DNA of 33,775 bases, taken from an uncultured Winogradskyella sp. GTDB lineage: Bacteria; Bacteroidota; Bacteroidia; Flavobacteriales; Flavobacteriaceae. The stretch is taken from contig NZ_CALGNH010000035.1 in assembly GCF_937958655.1 (NCBI RefSeq), positions 1 to 33,775 on the forward strand, written 5' to 3'. The notes under the pieces were generated by a model. It searched no databases. It was not told the DNA's origin and saw nothing but the letters and a program-made list of their open reading frames with translations. Below, piece by piece: positions 8,076 through 15,290 of the stretch. The stretch's first letter is position 1, and each line of letters starts with the position of its first letter. Position numbers and translations under genes: made by a program.

Positions 8076-8086
8076 ATTAATATTTT

Positions 8087-9148
8087 TTATGCCTTACTCT
8101 CTAAGTCACTCATTACCTCTACTAACACCTTTACACTATCTAGTGATAAGGCGTTATACATTGATGCTCTATAACCACCAACACTTCTATGACCATTTAG
8201 TCCATTGATGCCAGCTTCTTTCCACATAGCATCAAAAGTTTCCTTTAGATTTTCGTTTTCTAATGTAAATGTAGCATTCATATTAGAACGATCTTCTTTA
8301 ACAGCATACCCTTTAAACAATGGATTTAAATCAATCTCAGAGTAGATTAATCTCGCTTTCTTTTCATTTTCTTCCTCAATAGCTTTAATACCGCCTAAAT
8401 CTTTTAACCATTGCATGGTTAACATGGATACATAAACAGCAAATACAGGAGGTGTATTAAACATACTTCCTTTACCTATATGTACTTTATAATCCATCAT
8501 TGATGGTATTTTACGAGATACTTTACCTAAAATGTCTTCTTTTACAACCACTAAAGTTGTACCAGCAGGACCCATATTTTTTTGTGCACCAGCATAAATT
8601 AAATCAAACTTAGAAAAATCTAATTGACGCGAAAAGATATCGCTACTCATGTCACATACCATTGGTATCGGTGAATTTGGGAAACGCTTCATTTGAGTAC
8701 CAAATATGGTATTGTTAGATGTACAATGAAAATAATCGTAATCTTCAGGTATTTCATATCCTTTTGGGATATAATTAAAGTTAGCACTTTTAGAAGACCC
8801 TACTTCGTAAATATCATCATAGATTTTAGCTTCTTTAATGGCTTTATCACTCCAAGTACCTGTATTAAGATAACCCGCTCTTTTTTCTAAAAGATTTAAT
8901 GCTACCATTAAAAATTGCGAACTAGCACCACCTTGCAGAAATAATGCTTTATAACCTTTACCTTCTAAACCTAACAACTCCAAAGCTAATGCTCTGGCAT
9001 GTTCCATTACGTCTACAAATGGTTTGCTTCTGTGCGAAATTTCTATAAGAGATAAGCCTTCATCAAAGTCTATAAGTGCTTTAGAAGCTTTCTCCATAAC
9101 GGATTTAGGTAATACACAAGGGCCTGCGCTAAAATTATGTTTTTTCAT
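8087..9148 (-). CDS. serC: phosphoserine aminotransferase
   Basis: PLP enzyme that converts 3-phosphohydroxypyruvate and glutamate to phosphoserine and 2-oxoglutarate. 353 residues, the usual length. It opens with the family signature MKKHNFSAGPCVLPKSVMEK. LFLQGGASSQF (69-79) contributes to cofactor binding, and the PLP lysine is K190 in YAGAQKNMGPAG. The C-terminus has GLNGHRSVGGYRASMYNA, which binds the substrate phosphate. It lies upstream of serA in the same direction, so the first two steps of the serine pathway are adjacent. The 131-base gap to serA contains repeats. Confidence 0.97.
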   Translation of the reverse strand: MKKHNFSAGPCVLPKSVMEKASKALIDFDEGLSLIEISHRSKPFVDVMEHARALALELLGLEGKGYKALFLQGGASSQFLMVALNLLEKRAGYLNTGTWSDKAIKEAKIYDDIYEVGSSKSANFNYIPKGYEIPEDYDYFHCTSNNTIFGTQMKRFPNSPIPMVCDMSSDIFSRQLDFSKFDLIYAGAQKNMGPAGTTLVVVKEDILGKVSRKIPSMMDYKVHIGKGSMFNTPPVFAVYVSMLTMQWLKDLGGIKAIEEENEKKARLIYSEIDLNPLFKGYAVKEDRSNMNATFTLENENLKETFDAMWKEAGINGLNGHRSVGGYRASMYNALSLDSVKVLVEVMSDLESKA

Positions 9149-9164
9149 GAAATTTATAATTTCT

Positions 9165-9182
9165 TTTCCGAGGCATCGGAAA
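9165..9182. repeat. short hairpin upstream of serC
   Basis: TTTCCGA-GGCA-TCGGAAA forms a 7-bp perfect stem with a 4-base loop, 17-34 bases before the serC start. A T-rich run follows only on the plus strand, where no gene would use it as a terminator. It resembles the TTTCCG-containing palindrome before serA. A leader structure or part of a dispersed repeat are both possible. Confidence 0.45.
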
Positions 9183-9260
9183 TCTTTTTTTTTAAATAAT
9201 TATATTACAAAGGTCTTAATTTATTACCTATAAAGTATTATTAAATTAATAATTTTTAGG

Positions 9261-10319
9261 CTATATTTTTAACAAGAATTCAACAGTATCTACATTGTCT
9301 GCATAATCCCAAAGCTCTGGTTTTTGTGTTTGACCAAATGGAATTTCTTCTGAAATTAGACCATCAGCAACTATACACTGCATTTTATGGGTGTCTTGCC
9401 TAAGTTTTTCTAGTAATTGTTCTTTAGATTCATAGGTTTCATAGAAAACTGTTGCAATTGGTGAGGAGTAACTGTCATCTTCTTTTACCATTAAAAAACC
9501 ATTGTCTAGCAACTCAAACTCACTCATAAGGTATACCGCCTTATTATAGTCATAATTGTTAGCATATTTCGCCTCATTAATAATAGGGTGCCAATTATAA
9601 ACCGCATTAAAAAAAGTATCAAAGTTATAGTCTTTAGGGACAAATAGTTTAGAGACATTTCTACACCCTAAGCCATAGTATCTAAAAATATCATTAGAAA
9701 GTGCCTCTAGTTGTTCTTTAGTCTCATGGTTAGTGAGCACAGCTACAGAATTTCGATTTTTTCTTATAATAGAGGGTTTGTTTTTAAAATAATATTCAAA
9801 ATAACGTGCTGTGTTATCGCTTCCAGTTGCAATGACGGCATCAAAATTTGATAATTTTTGGTCTGTAAAACTAATGCGGCCTTTAAAGTTAGGTTCTACA
9901 ACTTCTAAATACTTGGCTAGATAGGGTAGAAGATGTTTATCATTGGAGGACTGCTTTGCAATAACATTATGCCCAGACATAAGAACTGATAAAAAATCAT
10001 GAAAACCAACTAAAGGAATATTACCCGCCATAATGATGGCTATAGTTTTTGGGTGTAGTGCATTAAAGGTATATACTTTAGTCCATTGGCTTAGATTAGT
10101 AGTAGTAAGTGCATTTGCCCAAGACTCAAAACTAAATGTAATATTAGCGTCTGTAAACCAGCCGTTGTGCTCTTTGGCTAGCTTTATTTGATGTTTAAAA
10201 CCATCATAAAACAAGTCATTTGCTTCAACTCCGTCTTTTTTTTGAGTATTATTAGTACTAAATTGACTTAAAAAAGCACCGAGTTTTGAGAAAGCGTTAA
10301 TTCTTTGTTGTAAATCCAT
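9261..10319 (-). CDS. acyl-CoA reductase, LuxC-like
   Basis: From ATG at 10317-10319 (MDLQQRINAFSKLGAFLSQF) the product is 352 residues; the longer frame adds 19 residues that run through the promoter region and is rejected. It belongs to the aldehyde-dehydrogenase-like LuxC family. It has IAIIMAGNIPLVGFHDFLSV, a nucleotide-binding-type turn, ATGSDNTARYFEYYF, and the Cys of FRYYGLGCRNVSKLFVP, which matches the position of the acyl-accepting catalytic cysteine. LuxC reduces acyl groups to aldehydes with NADPH, but here no luxD or luxE is present and the substrate is unknown. It is the first gene of the unit leading to serC and serA and is divergent from the ferredoxin gene. Confidence 0.85.
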   Translation of the reverse strand: MDLQQRINAFSKLGAFLSQFSTNNTQKKDGVEANDLFYDGFKHQIKLAKEHNGWFTDANITFSFESWANALTTTNLSQWTKVYTFNALHPKTIAIIMAGNIPLVGFHDFLSVLMSGHNVIAKQSSNDKHLLPYLAKYLEVVEPNFKGRISFTDQKLSNFDAVIATGSDNTARYFEYYFKNKPSIIRKNRNSVAVLTNHETKEQLEALSNDIFRYYGLGCRNVSKLFVPKDYNFDTFFNAVYNWHPIINEAKYANNYDYNKAVYLMSEFELLDNGFLMVKEDDSYSSPIATVFYETYESKEQLLEKLRQDTHKMQCIVADGLISEEIPFGQTQKPELWDYADNVDTVEFLLKI

Positions 10320-10325
10320 ATTGTG

Positions 10326-10357
10326 TTTGGTAAAACAATGTTTTGGCTCTATTTTTG
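10326..10357 (+). promoter_or_regulatory. Bacteroidota-type promoter for the ferredoxin gene
   Basis: TTTG at 10326-10329 and TATTTTTG at 10350-10357 are separated by 20 bases, which fits the Bacteroidota -33/-7 promoter arrangement (TTG, spacer about 19-21, TAnnTTTG). The start site would fall near 10363, about 30 bases before the ferredoxin ATG. This is the only promoter in the window where I see both elements at correct spacing. Confidence 0.65.
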
Positions 10358-10363
10358 CAACCA

Positions 10364-10371
10364 CAAATTTA
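10364..10371 (-). promoter_or_regulatory. candidate -7 element for the acyl-CoA reductase unit
   Basis: The minus strand reads TAAATTTG, matching TAnnTTTG, 44 bases before the acyl-CoA reductase ATG. No strong -33 box is seen. It faces the ferredoxin promoter, and the two predicted start regions overlap. Confidence 0.4.
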
Positions 10372-10393
10372 TACAATTAAAAGAAGAATTACT

Positions 10394-10747
10394 ATGGCAA
10401 TTATTATCACAGACGAATGTATTAATTGTGGTGCTTGCGAGCCAGAATGTCCAAATACAGCGATTTATGAAGGTGCAGATGATTGGCGTTATGCTGACGG
10501 TACAAGCTTAAAAGGTAAGGTTGTGTTACCAAGCGGAAAAGAAGTAGATGCAGACGAAACGCAAGAACCTATAAGTGATGAAGTTTACTACATAGCGCCA
10601 GATAAGTGTACAGAGTGTATGGGTTTCCATGAGGAGCCACAATGTGCTGCAGTTTGCCCTGTAGATTGTTGTGTGCCAGATGAGGATGTTGTTGAAACTG
10701 AAGAAGAGTTACTGGGAAAGCAACGTTTTATGCATCCTGAAGGTTAA
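10394..10747 (+). CDS. 2[4Fe-4S] ferredoxin (Alvin type)
   Basis: A 117-residue electron carrier starting [20 protein letters not shown]. Cluster 1 ligands are C9, C12, C15 and C19. Cluster 2 uses C72 and C75, an 8-residue insertion (MGFHEEPQ), then C84 and C88. The CxxC-X8-CxxxC spacing and long acidic C-terminal tail place it with Chromatium/Allochromatium-type ferredoxins rather than clostridial ones. Residues 25-65 form a long inter-cluster insert rich in Asp, Gly and Lys. C92 and C93 are additional. The ATG used here follows the mapped promoter; a frame extended to 10343 would start inside the -7 box. It likely serves low-potential redox reactions; its partner is not evident. Confidence 0.93.
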   Translation: MAIIITDECINCGACEPECPNTAIYEGADDWRYADGTSLKGKVVLPSGKEVDADETQEPISDEVYYIAPDKCTECMGFHEEPQCAAVCPVDCCVPDEDVVETEEELLGKQRFMHPEG

Positions 10748-10773
10748 GAATTAAAACAGTCTTATAAAAAATT

Positions 10774-10809
10774 AAAAATCCTGAACTAAAGTAAGTTCAG
10801 GATTTTTTT
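10774..10809 (+). terminator. bidirectional rho-independent terminator
   Basis: A perfect stem AAAAATCCTGAAC (10774-10786) / GTTCAGGATTTTT (10795-10807) with an 8-base loop ends in a seven-T run. It lies between the convergent ferredoxin and ridA genes and has an A run on its other flank, so it can serve both strands. Confidence 0.9.
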
Positions 10810-10830
10810 ATGCTCTATTTTTTTTAGAAC

Positions 10831-11214
10831 CTATTTAATTGCAATCATGCTTATTTCTACATTAACAAACTTAGGCAGGTTTGCTACTTCAACAGTTTCT
10901 CTTGCTGGTGCAGTTGATTCATCAAAATACTGGCCGTAGATTTCATTTATCTGACCAAAGTTATTCATATCACTAATAAAAATAGATGTTTTTATAACAT
11001 CGTTAAAGGTCATTTGGGCAGCCTCTAAAACTGCTTTTATATTCTCCATTACTTGTTTGGTTTCTGTTTTAATATCGTCTAAAACAAGTTCCATAGTAGT
11101 AGGGTCTAATGCAATTTGCCCAGAGGTGTAAAGTGTGTTGCCTACTAATATAGCTTGGTTGTAAGGGCCAATTGGTGCAGGTGCTTTGGAGGTGTTTATT
11201 ATTTTTTTTGACAT
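10831..11214 (-). CDS. ridA: RidA family enamine/imine deaminase
   Basis: Hydrolyses reactive 2-aminoacrylate-type enamines/imines released by PLP enzymes to 2-oxoacids and ammonia, in the cytoplasm. From ATG at 11212-11214 (MSKKIINTSKAPAPIGPYNQ) it is 127 residues, the normal size. The longer frame adds ten residues and would overlap lptD. Family motifs are present: APAPIGPYNQA, LYTSGQIALDP, the active-site Arg in APARETVEVANLPK, and Glu in VNVEISMIAIK. It follows lptD by 19 bases and so may be co-transcribed. Its link to lptD is positional only. Confidence 0.93.
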   Translation of the reverse strand: MSKKIINTSKAPAPIGPYNQAILVGNTLYTSGQIALDPTTMELVLDDIKTETKQVMENIKAVLEAAQMTFNDVIKTSIFISDMNNFGQINEIYGQYFDESTAPARETVEVANLPKFVNVEISMIAIK

Positions 11215-11233
11215 AATATTTTGTGTTATATGA

Positions 11234-13960
11234 TTAGTTGCCAAGTTGTCTGTCTGGTTGGCGTCGTTGGTCGTATTTTAAATCTTTAAGTAAATTAGAT
11301 TTTATACCAATAAAGAAATTCCAAGAACTTCGGTTACTAAAAGGAACCCAAGTAAAATTCATACGCCAGCTTAGAAGATCTCTTTCAAAACGTAATTGGG
11401 TGAAGGTAAATCCATTATTAAGAAAATCATAACCAGAGGACGCACCAATACTCCATTTAGGAGAAAGCTCTACATCGCCAGAAAACATTAAGGAGTGCGA
11501 AGAGATTTGATCTTGTCGTCTTGTGTTGTTATAATTTGCAGCATAAGCAAGCCTTAAGTTCCAAGGCATTTTGTAATTATAGAGATCGTCTTCTTCGTCC
11601 TTCTTTTTTGATTTATTGTCTTTGTTAGTAAGCCGTTGGTCTGCAAAGTCTTGTGATTTTCCAAATAAATCGTCAGTTCTACTGTTAGAGGTTGCTGCTT
11701 TGCGCTGCTGCTCTTCATCCTTGTCGTCATCTTTTCCGTTTCTTGAAAAACTCTTATTGTTTAAGGAATAACTAATATTTAAGTTAGCAGAAGTAAGCCT
11801 AAATAAACTCCCTCCGTTGTTTATATTAAAGGTATCTATAAGATTATTATTGCTGTCTAAGGCATACGGATTTAGGGTCATGCCAAAATTGATATTCATT
11901 TTTTTATTTAGAATCTGAGTACCGCCAGAAACACGCACAGGGCTAATATTTAAAGAATCTGCTGCTAAATTGTAAGACGTAGATACGTTAAGGTTATTTA
12001 GTAAAAATATTTTCTCAGGGTCTGTTTTTGTAGAATCTCTAGATCTTACTTTAGCTTCAAAATTATTACCAATGGACAAACCGATGTTACTAGAGAAGTT
12101 GTTACCAGGTGCGCCAAATAAGGAATTTTCAAAGCGAGTGAATTCAACTTGATCTATGGTAGTGCCGTCAGCATCAATAACATCATAAGTTTCATAAAAC
12201 TCATCAAAAGCAGGTGTTATGGTGTAACTTAAGGAAGGCCTCATAACATGCCTAATGGCTTTCAGTTTATGGTTTTTACCTTTTTTATCAAAATTAAACA
12301 TACCGTATAATGTTGTACCAATACTAGTACTAAAATTGTAGGTTAAAAATCGGTCAAAACCATTAACATCTATTGGTGTTGACGTTTCTCCTTCAAAAAT
12401 ATTAGTGCGTCTGGTGGTTTTTAGTGTCCACGTTTCTTCAAAATTAGCACTTGTACTGGCGCTAAAATATTTAAATAATTTAAAGTTGGTAGTTACCGGA
12501 ATGCTGTGTCGCATACCTGTAACTGCGTCATCAAACATTTCACTCCGGCCAAATAAGGAATCTGTAGTGCTTATTCTGTATTCCCCTCTTGTATTGACCT
12601 GAAAGTTAATATTTTGTATAGCTCCTTTCTTTGTGCCAGATTTTGGAGCAAATGGAAATACTCTACTCATAGAGGCTTGTAGCGTTGGTAGTGTAAGATT
12701 AATGGCTTCGGTATTGGTGTTTTGACTATGAGTTGCTGTTAAATTTAAATTTACCTGTGGCTCACCTTGAAACGTTTTAGAATACGAAACAGAAGAGGCT
12801 AGGGTGTTATTTAAAAAACTGGCTTGATTGATTTGGTTTATAGATTGCTGAAAGAACTGACTACTACCAAGGTTTACAGAAGCCGAAAATCTCGAATTAG
12901 GATTAGCCTTGGTATCTTGGCTATGCGACCATCTAATGTTATATACTGTACTTTGTCTAAAATCTGGAAAACCACGTTCGCTATTAAGTAAATTTTCATA
13001 TCTAAATCCTACATTACCTCTATACTTATAACGTACAGCATAATTACTCTCTAGCCTAACACCATAACTACCATTAGTGTAATAATCGCCTAAGACGGCT
13101 AAATCAAAATAATCACTGATAGCAAAATAATAGCCTCCGTTTTGTAAAAAGTAACCTCTATCGTTTCCTGTATCTTCTCCAAACGACGGAAAAATAATAC
13201 CCGAAGTTTGGGTCTTAGACATAGGGAAATAAGCAAAAGGTATGGCTATTGGTGTGGGCACGTCGTATATATACATTTGGCTCATACCAGTTACTATCTT
13301 TTTATTAGGGACGATTTTTGCCCTATTCATTAAGATATAATATTCCGGATCATCAAGATTTTCAGCAGTTGTAAACTTTCCTCTAGAAATAAAATAAACA
13401 GAATCATTCTCTCGTTTTGTGCGTTCGGCAAGTACGGTACCTCCACTTTGCTCTGTGGCAGAATTAAAAATAAGTGCTTTACGTGTGTTTGTATTAAAAA
13501 CAATAGAGTCTGGTTCTATAATATTAGCGCCTTGAGTAAAAACTGGCTTTTGAGAATACCCAGTAGAATCTTTTAATCGTCCTGCGTAAACTAGATTTTT
13601 GCTATAATCTATAACAATAACACCAGCCGTAATAAGCATATCCTCATAATCTACACTAGCTTCGTTATAGAGTCGTATTTGCTGTTTTCGTTGATTAATA
13701 GCAACATAATCTTTGGCTTTGTAAGTAACAATGGCTTTTAAAAAAGGATCTTTTTTTATAGAATCTTGCTTTGTGGAATCTTGTAATTTTGAATTTATAG
13801 GCGTTTTTAAAAGCGAATCTACAGCCACAACTGCTGTGTCTTTTTTTTGCTCTGCAGGTATTTTAGTCTTAGTATTAGGTAGTTCTTGTGCATTACCAAA
13901 AGTGTTGATAAGCACTGTAAAACTCAGCATAAAAAGTATGTGGAGACTATTTGTACGCAA
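11234..13960 (-). CDS. lptD: LPS assembly outer-membrane protein LptD, Bacteroidota type
   Basis: Outer-membrane barrel that inserts LPS into the outer leaflet. I place the start at a TTG (13958-13960), giving MRTNSLHILFMLSFTVLINT, a clear signal peptide, and 908 residues. The more upstream TTG at 14011 overlaps a -7 promoter box and would bury the signal peptide. An OstA/LptA-like periplasmic domain covers about residues 80-230 (VAINQRKQQIRLYNEASVDY, TGMSQMYIYDVPTPIAIPFA). The barrel follows, starting near YFPMSKTQTSGIIFPSFGEDTG and rich in aromatic strands. A Lys/Asp/Glu-rich segment around residues 745-810 (GKDDDKDEEQQRK, KSKKKDEEDD) is likely an extended loop. It is divergent from the amidase gene. 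Confidence 0.9.
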   Translation of the reverse strand: MRTNSLHILFMLSFTVLINTFGNAQELPNTKTKIPAEQKKDTAVVAVDSLLKTPINSKLQDSTKQDSIKKDPFLKAIVTYKAKDYVAINQRKQQIRLYNEASVDYEDMLITAGVIVIDYSKNLVYAGRLKDSTGYSQKPVFTQGANIIEPDSIVFNTNTRKALIFNSATEQSGGTVLAERTKRENDSVYFISRGKFTTAENLDDPEYYILMNRAKIVPNKKIVTGMSQMYIYDVPTPIAIPFAYFPMSKTQTSGIIFPSFGEDTGNDRGYFLQNGGYYFAISDYFDLAVLGDYYTNGSYGVRLESNYAVRYKYRGNVGFRYENLLNSERGFPDFRQSTVYNIRWSHSQDTKANPNSRFSASVNLGSSQFFQQSINQINQASFLNNTLASSVSYSKTFQGEPQVNLNLTATHSQNTNTEAINLTLPTLQASMSRVFPFAPKSGTKKGAIQNINFQVNTRGEYRISTTDSLFGRSEMFDDAVTGMRHSIPVTTNFKLFKYFSASTSANFEETWTLKTTRRTNIFEGETSTPIDVNGFDRFLTYNFSTSIGTTLYGMFNFDKKGKNHKLKAIRHVMRPSLSYTITPAFDEFYETYDVIDADGTTIDQVEFTRFENSLFGAPGNNFSSNIGLSIGNNFEAKVRSRDSTKTDPEKIFLLNNLNVSTSYNLAADSLNISPVRVSGGTQILNKKMNINFGMTLNPYALDSNNNLIDTFNINNGGSLFRLTSANLNISYSLNNKSFSRNGKDDDKDEEQQRKAATSNSRTDDLFGKSQDFADQRLTNKDNKSKKKDEEDDLYNYKMPWNLRLAYAANYNNTRRQDQISSHSLMFSGDVELSPKWSIGASSGYDFLNNGFTFTQLRFERDLLSWRMNFTWVPFSNRSSWNFFIGIKSNLLKDLKYDQRRQPDRQLGN

Positions 13961-14008
13961 TCCTTTTAGATGTATTTTTGTAAAAGTATGGCTCGGTTTT
14001 TGAAACGC

Positions 14009-14016
14009 CAAAAGTA
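14009..14016 (-). promoter_or_regulatory. candidate -7 element for lptD-ridA
   Basis: The minus strand reads TACTTTTG, matching TAnnTTTG. It lies about 49 bases before the proposed TTG start of lptD and includes the alternative TTG at 14009-14011, which argues against that codon being the start. No good -33 element is visible. Confidence 0.45.
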
Positions 14017-14121
14017 CATATATTTTTTTGTGATTGATTTTTTAAAATCATAAAGTTAAAAATTACTGTTTTGCTAACAATAACTCGTAATAATTAGAGA
14101 TTAAAAACCGTTAGATTAAAT

Positions 14122-15219
14122 ATGAAAACGACGCTAAAATACATAATAGTATTACGCACGGTCATTTTTATCACTTCTTTAACATTGAGCGCGGATTTGC
14201 ATGCGCAACAAGATAAATTTGTGGTGGTTTTAGATGCTGGCCATGGCGGTGGTGATCATGGTAATCTAGGTAATGGTTACAAAGAAAAAAATATAGCGCT
14301 TAATGTAACATTAGAGGTAGGTAAAGCCCTAGAAAAGCATAAGGATATAAAGGTTATATACACGCGTAAAACAGATGTGTTTGTAGAATTATACGAACGT
14401 GCCAACATAGCTAATAAAGCCGATGCTGATCTTTTTGTATCTATCCATTGTAATGCACATAGCTCACAAGCCTATGGCACAGAAACCTTTGTGCTAGGTG
14501 AAAAAAATACGGGAAGAAACTTTGAAGTTGCAAAACATGAAAACGAAGTAATTTTTCTTGAAGATAATTATCAAGAAAACTACCAAGGCTTTAATCCAAG
14601 CTCGCCAGAATCAACAATTGCCATAGGTATAGAGCAGGAAGTGTATGTAGAGCAAAGTATTGTGTTAGCGCGGAAAATAGAAGATAATTTTATTAATCAG
14701 GCCAAACGTAAAAGCAGAGGGTTAAAGCAAGCCAGTTTATTAGTTATACGTAATACGTACATGCCTAGTGTTTTAGTGGAGGTCGGTTTTTTAACCAATA
14801 AAAAGGAAGGGGCTTATCTTAATACCAAAAAAGGACAATCTAAAATGGCAACCTCTATACGCGATGCTATTTTAGATTATAAAAAAGAAATTGATTTAAA
14901 TGTAGGCAGTGGTTTATTAGGAATTGACCCTGAACTTACAGAGGCCTTAGAGGATGTGCCATTAACGTACGATGGTGTTTTGTTTAAGGTGCAGATTGCA
15001 GCGAGTTCTAAAAATTTAGAACCCCAATCCTATAACTTTAAAGGGCTTAGAGGCATAAGTAAAGAAAAAGTAGGATCGCTTTACAAATATTATTATGGTA
15101 ACACCTCGGATCTTGCAGAAGCAAGACAACTTCAACAACAAGCTAAAGAAAAAGGGTATACAACTTGTTTTGTTGTAGGTTATAAAGACGGGAAGCGAAT
15201 TGATATTTCTAAGCTGTAA
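14122..15219 (+). CDS. N-acetylmuramoyl-L-alanine amidase (Amidase_3) with C-terminal SPOR-like domain
   Basis: Cleaves the amide bond between MurNAc and the peptide stem of peptidoglycan, in the periplasm. 365 residues with signal peptide (IFITSLTLSADLHAQQ). Zinc ligands and catalytic residues of Amidase_3 are visible: H41 in LDAGHGGGDHG, E55 in GYKEKNIALNV, H109 in VSIHCNAHSSQ, and E220 in SVLVEVGFLTNKKE. Residues about 284-360 (FKVQIAASS, then LYKYYYGNTSDLAEARQLQ and TTCFVVGYKDGKRI) have the fold pattern of a SPOR domain, which would direct it to septal peptidoglycan. It is followed by the MCE gene after 71 bases. Confidence 0.93.
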   Translation: MKTTLKYIIVLRTVIFITSLTLSADLHAQQDKFVVVLDAGHGGGDHGNLGNGYKEKNIALNVTLEVGKALEKHKDIKVIYTRKTDVFVELYERANIANKADADLFVSIHCNAHSSQAYGTETFVLGEKNTGRNFEVAKHENEVIFLEDNYQENYQGFNPSSPESTIAIGIEQEVYVEQSIVLARKIEDNFINQAKRKSRGLKQASLLVIRNTYMPSVLVEVGFLTNKKEGAYLNTKKGQSKMATSIRDAILDYKKEIDLNVGSGLLGIDPELTEALEDVPLTYDGVLFKVQIAASSKNLEPQSYNFKGLRGISKEKVGSLYKYYYGNTSDLAEARQLQQQAKEKGYTTCFVVGYKDGKRIDISKL

Positions 15220-15290
15220 AATCCACGCTTAATTAGAAACATTATTAATATATTTATACCTAATTTTGTTTTAAACCAAAGTACAGCCCA

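Noticed and set aside
7973-8086. Small RNA or tRNA in the serC-serA gap
   Set aside because: No cloverleaf or T-loop GTTCGA pattern; the content is explained by a palindrome and a repeat fragment.
10320-10376. N-terminal extension of the acyl-CoA reductase (19 extra residues)
   Set aside because: It passes through the candidate promoter region and has no resemblance to the LuxC N-terminus; MDLQQRINAF is a better start.
10343-10393. N-terminal extension of the ferredoxin
   Set aside because: The upstream start lies just before and runs through the -7 box TATTTTTG; ferredoxins of this type begin MAxxITxxC.
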